The notes under the pieces are model-generated. The model was not told where the DNA came from. It did not search any database and was given only the letters and a program-made list of their open reading frames with translations. Source: Oscillospiraceae bacterium (GTDB taxonomy: Bacteria > Bacillota > Clostridia > Oscillospirales > Oscillospiraceae). Taken from it: DNA of 18,583 nucleotides. The translations under genes were made by a program, and so were the position numbers. The DNA lies in the NCBI GenBank assembly GCA_016290695.1, contig JAEEUX010000017.1, positions 1 through 18,583 of the forward strand. The letters are read 5' to 3'. This document shows, piece after piece, positions 7,499 through 13,225 of this stretch. The stretch's first letter is position 1. The number at the start of each line of letters is the position of its first letter.

Positions 7499-7783
7499 TT
7501 GAAAACAAATATCGAAGAGCGTGCCTGTGAGCTTGCTTCTTACATAATCGAGCATAATGCGACGGTGAGAGCCGCGGCGAAGAAATTCGGTGTCTCAAAA
7601 TCTACGGTTCACAAGGATTTGGCTGAGCGATTGCGCGAATATGACTATATTCTGTACTCCGAGGCCCGCGCTGTGCTTGACCGCAACAAGGCCGAACGCC
7701 ATATCCGGGGCGGCGAGGCGACACGAAGGAAATACCAAAAAGGAAATGTAAGTAATGACAAACACATCACTTTGCTACATTGA
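7499..7783 (+). CDS. spoIIID: Sporulation transcriptional regulator SpoIIID
   Basis: A 94-residue DNA-binding protein that, in sporulating Firmicutes, activates and represses mother-cell genes under sigma-E. The helix-turn-helix spans residues 22-43 and contains the hallmark FGVSKSTVHKDL (30-41). The hallmark basic stretch AERHIRGGEATRRKY (65-79) provides the second DNA contact. No ATG is present. Reading can start at GTG 7490 or 7493 or TTG 7499. TTG is preferred because AAGGAAG (7484-7490) is then eight bases away and the protein starts like its homologues (MKxxIEER). The 3' end overlaps the Nudix start by 29 bp. The last dozen residues, in the overlap, are not conserved with the family as I recall it. 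Confidence 0.9.
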   Translation: MKTNIEERACELASYIIEHNATVRAAAKKFGVSKSTVHKDLAERLREYDYILYSEARAVLDRNKAERHIRGGEATRRKYQKGNVSNDKHITLLH

Positions 7784-8237
7784 AAAAGACGGAAAATACC
7801 TCATGCTTCACCGCGTCAAGAAGGAAAACGACCTTAATAAGGACAAATGGATAGGTATAGGCGGCAAATTTGAGGAAAATGAAAGCCCGGAGGAATGCAT
7901 CCTCCGGGAAACTCTTGAAGAAACCGGCCTGCGCCTGACGCGCTTTAAGTACCGCGCCATAGTCACCTTCGTCTCCGACGAGTGGGAGGGCGAATATATG
8001 CACCTTTTCACGGCGGACGGATTTGAGGGCAGGCTGAGAGACTGCGACGAGGGCGTTCTGGAATGGGTAGACAAGGAAGAGCTTTACAAGCTCCCGATAT
8101 GGGAGGGCGACAAGATATTCCTGCGGCTCATCGACGCCGGCGCGGAGTTTTTCTCGCTCAAGCTCGTTTACGAGGGCGACAAGCTGAAAAAAGCCGTGCT
8201 AAACGGCGAAGAAATCAGCCCTTCGCCTCAGCGTTGA
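7755..8237 (+). CDS. Nudix hydrolase, MutT/8-oxo-dGTPase-like
   Basis: A 160-residue Nudix pyrophosphohydrolase. The Nudix box G-x5-E-x7-RE-x2-EE-x-G runs from Gly37 to Leu59 with Glu43, Arg51, Glu52, Glu55 and Glu56 all present, the residues that bind Mg and cleave the nucleoside diphosphate linkage. The N-terminus TSLCYIEKDGKYLMLHR and WIGIGGKFE resemble the MTH1/MutT subgroup that sanitises oxidised purine dNTPs. Substrate is inferred. The ATG overlaps the end of spoIIID in another frame, with an AAAGGAAA site upstream, so the pair is likely co-translated. The C-terminal codons overlap the convergent larA-like gene by 23 bp, leaving no room for a terminator between them. Confidence 0.87.
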   Translation: MTNTSLCYIEKDGKYLMLHRVKKENDLNKDKWIGIGGKFEENESPEECILRETLEETGLRLTRFKYRAIVTFVSDEWEGEYMHLFTADGFEGRLRDCDEGVLEWVDKEELYKLPIWEGDKIFLRLIDAGAEFFSLKLVYEGDKLKKAVLNGEEISPSPQR

Positions 8238-9522
8238 GCGCGGCATAGTCCTCCTTAAGCTGAGGAAGCAGACTGCCGCCGTTCGGGATGATGTATACGC
8301 TTTTGCCCGTGAAGTCGATGCGCCGCATTATTTCTTCCGGCGTCGCGCAGACCTCTATGCCCATGCCGTCAAGCTCGGCGGCAGGAATTTTGGTGAGCAT
8401 ATAGAATTTCGATGCCTTGGCGATTGCTTCAAGCGAAGCAAAGAAGATATAGCCCGCTATGGTGAAGCCGGATCTGAGCGCCGTTTCGAGGCGGCCTTCC
8501 TTGAGCGGCTTTATCCAGTCGAAAAAGTCCGGCGCGCCGCCGCCCTCGCAGCATTCCGCGAGGAAGACGAAGGTGCCGCCCTTTTTCATTGCGCGGACGC
8601 CGTTTAAGAGCGTTTTTACGCCCTGGTATAGGTTTATGTCCTTGGGGTAACCGTTACAGGAGGCGATGACTATATCTGCCTCGTGGTCGATCGGAAGGCC
8701 GTAATACTTCTGGCAGAAGGCGCAGGAAGCCAGCCACGCGGAATGGAAATCTCCGCAGAATATGCCGCTGTGCTGCGAGTGGCTGTTCACGACTATGCTT
8801 ATGCCGAAAATCGGGGCAACGAGCGCGGCGGCGCTTTCCATATCGGTGTTTATCGGGTTGGCTCTGAGCCTGCCGCTGCCGACGCGAAGGTCGGTCATGA
8901 GCTTCATTTCGTCGAGAGCGCGGCGGTGATTTTCGCGGATGGAGCTTCGCGCGGCGACGCCGGGGAGTATGCTTTTTCTGCCCCCGCCGTAGCCCGCCAT
9001 GAGATGGTGGACGGTTCCGCTTATAACGATAACCTTTCTTTCTGCGGCGAGAGGGTTGACCTTAAGCTCCGTGCCGAGCGGCGTTCTGCCGACGCTGACG
9101 AGCTCGGGGGAGTCGCAGTCGTGGTTCACTACCTGACAGCGCGAATATACGTATGACGAGGCGAGGCGCTCAAGCTCCTCGTCCGTTTGTTTTCTGTGGG
9201 TTCCGAGCGCGACTAGAACGGCGATGTCCTCGTCACGAACGCCGATTTTCTCAAGCTCGCGCACAAGCAGCTCGCAGACTATGTCCTGCCTCATCCAGAA
9301 ACGGGTGAGGTCGCTGATGATAATGCAAAGCTTATCTCCGGCGGAAACAAGCTCGCGCAGGGGAGGGGAGTTTATCGCGCCGTCGCCGAGCCCATGCAGC
9401 AGCTCGCGCTCAAGGTCATCAATAACGGGCATTTCGTTTTCGAGGAGCGTATCAACGCTCGCCGCGCCGGAAACGTCAAAGCTGACGCTTCCTTTGCCGT
9501 ATTTTAGCTCAAACTCAGCCAT
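8215..9522 (-). CDS. LarA-family nickel-dependent racemase/epimerase (DUF2088)
   Basis: A 435-residue LarA homologue. Lactate racemase uses a nickel-pincer nucleotide bound to a lysine to interconvert D- and L-2-hydroxyacids by hydride transfer. The catalytic set is conserved at nearly the same numbering as Lactiplantibacillus LarA: Asp71/Arg74 in SDLTRF, His109 in LGTH, His173, and Lys183 in AGYGGGRKSILPG, plus His199 in IRENH. The hallmark GYPKDINLYQ (291-300) is present. The region around 354-372 (FTIAGYIFFASLEAIAKAS) looks unlike the lactate-type sequence I remember, so another hydroxyacid is possible. No larB, larC or larE cofactor genes are in the window. The ATG has a GGAGG site eight bases upstream and starts 15 bp after the ABC ATPase stop, so it is the last gene of the transporter operon. 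Confidence 0.87.
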   Translation of the reverse strand: MAEFELKYGKGSVSFDVSGAASVDTLLENEMPVIDDLERELLHGLGDGAINSPPLRELVSAGDKLCIIISDLTRFWMRQDIVCELLVRELEKIGVRDEDIAVLVALGTHRKQTDEELERLASSYVYSRCQVVNHDCDSPELVSVGRTPLGTELKVNPLAAERKVIVISGTVHHLMAGYGGGRKSILPGVAARSSIRENHRRALDEMKLMTDLRVGSGRLRANPINTDMESAAALVAPIFGISIVVNSHSQHSGIFCGDFHSAWLASCAFCQKYYGLPIDHEADIVIASCNGYPKDINLYQGVKTLLNGVRAMKKGGTFVFLAECCEGGGAPDFFDWIKPLKEGRLETALRSGFTIAGYIFFASLEAIAKASKFYMLTKIPAAELDGMGIEVCATPEEIMRRIDFTGKSVYIIPNGGSLLPQLKEDYAALNAEAKG

Positions 9523-9537
9523 GCTAATGCCTCCGAT

Positions 9538-10332
9538 TTATGAAAACAGAATGCTGTCCTCGTCCAGCTCCAGCTTTTTCTTCTCCGAGTAAAGGTGAAG
9601 AAGCTGGTCAACCGTCATCTTCGCGCGTTCTTCGCCCGACAGGTCGATGATTATTTTGCCCGCATCGAGCATAATCGTCCTGTCCCCGGTGCTGAGCGCG
9701 CTCTTTATGTTGTGGGTTATCATAAGCGCGGAAAGGTGGTTTTTCGAGACGATGGAGTTCGTTATCTCCATGATTTTTTCCGCAGCCGCCGGGTCGAGCG
9801 CAGCGGTATGCTCGTCGAGGAGAAGCAGCTCAGGCGTGACGATGGTACACATGAGCAGGGTGACTACCTGCCTTTGCCCGCCGGAGAGGAGAGAAAGCTT
9901 CGTCGTGAGCCTGTCTTCAAGACCCATGCCGTACTCGGCAAGCGAGGCTTTGAAAAACTCCCTGTCCTTGCGCGTGATTGCCGTGGAAAGAATGCCCTTC
10001 CTGCTGCGGGAATAGGCAAGCGCTAAGTTTTCTTCAATCGTCATCGACGGGGCCGTGCCCTTCATCGGGTCCTGAAAGACTCTGCCGATGAACTTTGCAC
10101 GCTTGTGCTCCGGCATGAGGGTGATGTCCCTGCCGTTGAGAGTAATGGCGCCGGAATCGGGGAGTATGCTGCCGCAGATGGCGTTGAAAAGAGTGGACTT
10201 GCCCGCACCGTTGGAGCCGATTATGGTTACGAATTCGCCGTCCTTCAGCTCGAGGTCGAGCCCGTTGAGAACGTGGCGCTCAAACTGGGAGTTCGGCGAA
10301 AAGGTTTTTGAAAGCTTCGAGATATTAAGCAT
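9538..10332 (-). CDS. ABC transporter ATP-binding protein, TrpZ-like
   Basis: A 264-residue ABC ATPase that powers the adjacent permease. It has Walker A GSNGAGKST (39-47), Q-loop VFQDP (Gln87), signature LSGGQ (149-153), Walker B LLLLDEHTAALD (Asp173, Glu174) and switch His207 in ITHN. The segment PEHKRAKFIGRVFQDPMKGT is characteristic of ATPases paired with the PF04392-type substrate-binding proteins (streptococcal TrpXYZ group). The catalytic position after Walker B is DEH rather than the commoner DEP, which is normal for this group. The AAAGGAG site lies ten bases before the ATG. The start overlaps the permease stop by 8 bp. Confidence 0.9.
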   Translation of the reverse strand: MLNISKLSKTFSPNSQFERHVLNGLDLELKDGEFVTIIGSNGAGKSTLFNAICGSILPDSGAITLNGRDITLMPEHKRAKFIGRVFQDPMKGTAPSMTIEENLALAYSRSRKGILSTAITRKDREFFKASLAEYGMGLEDRLTTKLSLLSGGQRQVVTLLMCTIVTPELLLLDEHTAALDPAAAEKIMEITNSIVSKNHLSALMITHNIKSALSTGDRTIMLDAGKIIIDLSGEERAKMTVDQLLHLYSEKKKLELDEDSILFS

Positions 10333-11242
10333 TTTCGCCGCGCTCCTTTCCGTTATAGCGGTTCTGCCGCTTTTCTCTGATGGCGGGGATGGAAAGCGTT
10401 ATCGCGACGATAACGGCGCACATGAGCTTCATGAGCGTCGCGCTGTAATCTCCGAAAAGGTTCATCTGAACGACGAAGGTAACGATTATTTTATAGATGA
10501 TAGAGCCGAGAACGGAGGAAATGAGTCCCAGAGTAACGCCTCTGCGCCCGAAGATGGCTTCGCCGATGATAACCGCCGCGAGGCCGTAGACAAGCGTTCC
10601 GTTGGAGGAGTGAATGTCGCTGTAGCCGCTGTAGTGCGCTATTAGCGCGCCGGAGAGAGCGACAAGCGCATTTGATATGCAAAGCCCGGTTATTTTTACC
10701 GCGTGGACGTTTATGGACGAAGCGCGCACCATTTCGGGGTTATCGCCCGTTGCGCGGATGCAAAGGCCGAGCTGAGTTTTGAAAAACCTTATTAGTATAA
10801 TGAGCATTATCACGCAGAAAACGGCGGAGACTACCGCGCCGAGTATCTTTTTCTGAATGGCGCTCAGCTCGAAGCAGGCGTAGAGAAGCTTGAATATAGC
10901 GTTATCGCCGAGCGGAAGATTGGGCGTATTGTGCATGACGATGAGGTTGATGCTGTATAGACCGCTCATGGTTATTATTCCGGCGAGGACGGGATGGACG
11001 CGGAGCTTCGTCTGGAGAAGCCCTGTCACAAAGCCTGCCAACGCTCCCGCGACAAGCGCGACGGGGAGGGAGAGTATCGGATGCCCGGCTGCGGCGGTGA
11101 CGGCTGCGGCAGCCGCGCCGAAGCCGAAGCTGCTCTCGGTGGTAAGGTCAGGAATATTAAGCATCCTCAGAGAGATGAATATCCCGACGGCGAGCAGGCC
11201 GTAAAGCAAGCCCTCCTGTAGAGCGGTAATATATAACTGCAT
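10325..11242 (-). CDS. ABC transporter permease, TrpY-like
   Basis: A 305-residue inner-membrane permease of the branched-chain/ribose type (BPD_transp_2) with eight or more hydrophobic segments. The opening MQLYITALQEGLLYGLLAVG and the motif RMLNIPDLTTESSFGFGAA match permeases that accompany PF04392 solute-binding proteins, including the tryptophan transporters of streptococci. The reading frame could begin at a GTG at 11251. The ATG at 11242 is preferred because AAAGGG then lies eight bases upstream, whereas it abuts the GTG. It overlaps the ATPase gene by 8 bp. Amino acid specificity rests on the T-box upstream, not on this sequence. Confidence 0.9.
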   Translation of the reverse strand: MQLYITALQEGLLYGLLAVGIFISLRMLNIPDLTTESSFGFGAAAAAVTAAAGHPILSLPVALVAGALAGFVTGLLQTKLRVHPVLAGIITMSGLYSINLIVMHNTPNLPLGDNAIFKLLYACFELSAIQKKILGAVVSAVFCVIMLIILIRFFKTQLGLCIRATGDNPEMVRASSINVHAVKITGLCISNALVALSGALIAHYSGYSDIHSSNGTLVYGLAAVIIGEAIFGRRGVTLGLISSVLGSIIYKIIVTFVVQMNLFGDYSATLMKLMCAVIVAITLSIPAIREKRQNRYNGKERGENA

Positions 11243-11265
11243 CGAATTCACCCTTTGCTATGTAC

Positions 11266-11284
11266 GCCGGAGCTTACGCCCGGC
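11266..11284 (-). other. Intercistronic stem-loop between binding protein and permease
   Basis: GCCGG (11266-11270) and CCGGC (11280-11284) form a 5-bp GC stem with a partly self-paired nine-base loop in the 67-nt gap. No T-run follows. Such hairpins often protect the 3' end of the binding-protein message so it is made in excess of the permease; that role is inferred. Confidence 0.4.
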
Positions 11285-11309
11285 TGATAATTTGCAGGAT
11301 TTACTGGAA

Positions 11310-12401
11310 TCAGAAATAAATGAGAGAATAGCTCTTTCCGCCGACGTCAAGCGTTTCGCTGTCCATGGAGCCGCCGAGGGCTGCGGTGAAGGTGTCGCGG
11401 TTGATGCTTACGTAGTCCGCGGCGACGACGATGGAGGGAATGTCGCTTACGGCCTTGCCGGAGAGGTATTCAACAGCCATTGCCGCGGTCTTTTCGCCGA
11501 TGCCCTTATCGTCGATAGCGACGGTGGCGAGGCAGCCGGAAGCAACGGTAGTCGCGGAGCAGCAATAGGTGGGGATGCCTGCGTCGCGGCAGCTTTCAAC
11601 GAGGGAAGTTACGCCGGACTGAACCACGCTGTCGTTCGGGACGAATATCGCGTCGCAGCCATCGGCAAGAAGCGCCTCGCAAACGGTGGCAATTTCAGAG
11701 GAATTGTTGATGGTCTTGCTGACGTACGCAATTCCTGCATCAGAGAGATAGGCTTCGCCGGAGGAAACGGTATTGGCGGCGTTCACTTCGCTCGCGCAGT
11801 AGATGAAGCCCCATTTGCCGATGCCGGGTGTGAGAGTGTTGGCGAGGTCGAAAATATCGCTCACGGGGATGGCGTTGGAGGTTCCGGTAGCGTTCTTGTC
11901 GGGAGAGGTCATGTCGCTGAGGACGCCTGCGGCTACGGGAGCGGAAACGGAGCAGAAGAAGCAGGGGGTATCGCTTCCGAGGTTAACGAACTGCTGTGTC
12001 GCGGGGGTTGCGATGGTGAAAACGGCGTCGTAACTGCCGTCGTCCATCGAGCCGCAAATGCTGGAAAGAGTGGTGGTGTCGCCGGAAGCGCACTTGTATA
12101 CTATTTCGGTATTGGCTTCGGTGTAACCGGCGCTTGCGAGGCCTGAAACGATGCCCTCGCGCATATCGTTGAACGCGCCGTTCTCTACGAGAGTGATTAT
12201 GCCGAACTTATAGCTATCGGAAGAAGTATCTGCCGAGGTATCTGCCGAGGTATCTGCCGAGGTATCTGCTGGCGTGTTTGCTGCGGAATTATCGGGCTGG
12301 GCGCTGGGCTGCGGCGTTTCCTGCTTGCCACAGGCGCCGAACGAGAGTATAATAGCCGCGATGGCAAAGAATATCAGAACTTTTTTAAGCTGAGATTTCA
12401 T
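11310..12401 (-). CDS. ABC substrate-binding lipoprotein (PF04392 family), TrpX-like
   Basis: A 363-residue secreted lipoprotein: basic N-terminus, hydrophobic helix, Cys24 lipobox (FGAC). A linker with a DTSA tandem repeat (about residues 44-60) leads to a two-lobed periplasmic-binding fold starting at YKFGIITLVENGAFNDMREG. Characteristic PF04392 stretches are FTIATPATQQFVN, VSAPVAAGVLSDM, ATGTSNAIPV and the hinge region with FVPNDSVVQSGV and ATVAIDDKGIG. This is the family of streptococcal TrpX. The ligand is proposed to be tryptophan because a T-box with a UGG specifier lies upstream on the same strand. The AAAGGAG site is eight bases before the ATG. It is the first gene of an operon with permease, ATPase and the LarA homologue. 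Confidence 0.9.
   Translation of the reverse strand: MKSQLKKVLIFFAIAAIILSFGACGKQETPQPSAQPDNSAANTPADTSADTSADTSADTSSDSYKFGIITLVENGAFNDMREGIVSGLASAGYTEANTEIVYKCASGDTTTLSSICGSMDDGSYDAVFTIATPATQQFVNLGSDTPCFFCSVSAPVAAGVLSDMTSPDKNATGTSNAIPVSDIFDLANTLTPGIGKWGFIYCASEVNAANTVSSGEAYLSDAGIAYVSKTINNSSEIATVCEALLADGCDAIFVPNDSVVQSGVTSLVESCRDAGIPTYCCSATTVASGCLATVAIDDKGIGEKTAAMAVEYLSGKAVSDIPSIVVAADYVSINRDTFTAALGGSMDSETLDVGGKSYSLIYF
12226..12273 (-). repeat. 12-bp tandem repeat, four copies, in the lipoprotein linker
   Basis: The unit GTATCTGCCGAG (plus strand) occurs three times exactly (12226-12261) with a fourth, diverged copy (12262-12273). On the coding strand each unit encodes Ser-Ala-Asp-Thr, and the array lies in the flexible linker after the lipid anchor. 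The near-identity suggests recent slippage. Confidence 0.9.
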
Positions 12402-12444
12402 GGTGATTCTCCTTTATGATGAAAAATTGGTTTATTCTGCTTAT

Positions 12445-12475
12445 ATTATAAACCCGCCGCCTGCTGGCCATACAA
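12445..12475 (-). promoter_or_regulatory. Weak internal promoter candidate before the binding-protein gene
   Basis: On the minus strand a perfect TATAAT (12445-12450) lies 44 bp before the binding-protein start. The best -35 is TTGTAT (12470-12475) with a long 19-bp spacer. If used, it would bypass the T-box. Confidence 0.35.
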
Positions 12476-12508
12476 ACGGAGGAGCTTATACCGAAAGGAA
12501 TGAAGAAA

Positions 12509-12799
12509 ATGAGACACTTTGTATTTATGAAGTTCAAGCCCGGTGAGTTCACGGAGGAGGCCTTCTCCGAGATAAGAGACACCTTCTCCGCGCTTCAAAA
12601 GGAACTGCCGGAGGAAATCTTGTCCTGCCGCGTCCTGAAAAACTGCGTGGACAGGGAATGGAACATGGACCTTCTCATTGAGATGGAGCTTTATAGCGCC
12701 GAGAGCCTGCCGAAATACCTCAAGCACCCGCTGCACACCGGACTCGGCAAGCGCATGGACGAGCATATCGCGGAGCGGCGTTCCTTTGACGCGGAATAA
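12509..12799 (+). CDS. Dabb-family (stress-responsive A/B barrel) small protein
   Basis: A 96-residue protein of the Dabb domain family, ferredoxin-like alpha/beta barrels that usually dimerise. The strand MRHFVFMKFKPG, the central NMDLLIEMELYSAESLPKYLKHPLH (read in two parts, about residues 56-80) and the C-terminal HIAERRSFDAE follow the family pattern closely, including the conserved HPLH. Biochemical role is unknown; bacterial members include possible stress or oxygenase-like proteins. An upstream in-frame ATG at 12500 abuts the AAAGGA site (12494-12499), so the ATG at 12509, nine bases away, is preferred. The gene points against its neighbours and sits between a T-box leader and the transporter operon that leader probably controls. 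Confidence 0.82.
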   Translation: MRHFVFMKFKPGEFTEEAFSEIRDTFSALQKELPEEILSCRVLKNCVDREWNMDLLIEMELYSAESLPKYLKHPLHTGLGKRMDEHIAERRSFDAE

Positions 12800-12802
12800 G
12801 GA

Positions 12803-12846
12803 AAATAAAAAACGCCCTTTGCCTGCCTTAGCGCAAGTAAAGGGCG
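12803..12846 (-). terminator. T-box-controlled intrinsic terminator
   Basis: On the minus strand AAAGGGCG (12839-12846, plus-strand letters) and CGCCCTTT (12813-12820) form an 8-bp GC-rich stem, followed by TTTTTTATTT (12803-12812). The arm near the T-box can instead pair with the AAAGG of the T-box (12864-12868) as antiterminator. Confidence 0.88.
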
Positions 12847-13076
12847 GATAAACCGCGGTGCCACCTTTATTTCGGCTCAAAAGAGCCCTCAACGGGATGC
12901 CAACACATCCCTGACCTTTAACGCAGGTATACGGTCCGGCTACTATCGCAGATGCGAATTTACCTTTCCCTCAGCGACCCATTTGCCGCACGGCTTTCTG
13001 CCGGCTTCTCAGCACCCCGGCTCTCTGTAAGCGCCCATTACGGTTTGACTCTCGCCTCATCGGTTTGTCTTTATTG
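12803..13076 (-). ncRNA. T-box riboswitch leader, probable tryptophan (UGG) specifier
   Basis: The minus strand carries the T-box core AGGUGGCACCGCGG (12853-12866), matching the AGGGTGGNACCGCG consensus. Upstream lies a Stem I distal element (AGAGAG, then GCCGG ... CCGGC around 13000-13026), and CGTTAAAGG marks the stem III region. In the specifier-loop position the RNA reads CAAA-UGG-GUCGCU-GAG with UGG at 12979-12981, the spacing I recall for Trp leaders. Overlapping triplets such as AUG or GGU cannot be excluded without folding. Uncharged tRNA binding would favour the antiterminator over the terminator at 12803-12846. The next same-strand genes are the TrpXYZ-like transporter about 400 nt away. 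Start of transcription is estimated from the promoter. Confidence 0.87.
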
Positions 13077-13082
13077 TGATGA

Positions 13083-13111
13083 ATTTTAGCACCGGGGCGC
13101 GGCTTTGTCAA
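13083..13111 (-). promoter_or_regulatory. Strong promoter of the T-box leader
   Basis: On the minus strand a perfect TTGACA (13106-13111) and TAAAAT (13083-13088) have an exact 17-bp spacer, followed by the T-box leader. Confidence 0.85.
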
Positions 13112-13162
13112 TAGCTTTTTGACAAAAACTGATTTATCATTATTCTATACATACATCTATGC

Positions 13163-13206
13163 AAAAAACGCTTCGTGTTCTGTGAGTTTAGAACACGAAG
13201 CGTTTT
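13163..13206 (-). terminator. Strong intrinsic terminator of the glycyl radical enzyme gene
   Basis: A 17-bp perfect inverted repeat (13165-13181 with 13190-13206, eight-base loop) is followed by T on the minus strand, about 20 nt after the enzyme's stop. It separates this gene from the T-box promoter just downstream. Confidence 0.92.
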
Positions 13207-13225
13207 ATTATGGCTTAAAAAACCG

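Noticed and set aside
11292..12146. 284-residue plus-strand open frame opposite the binding-protein gene
   Set aside because: Gly/Ala/Val-rich antisense shadow; the minus-strand protein has a signal peptide and clear family motifs.
12446..12892. 148-residue minus-strand frame following the T-box, as its possible target gene
   Set aside because: It starts before the T-box terminator, includes T-box sequence, has no ribosome site, and is the antisense of the well-supported Dabb gene.
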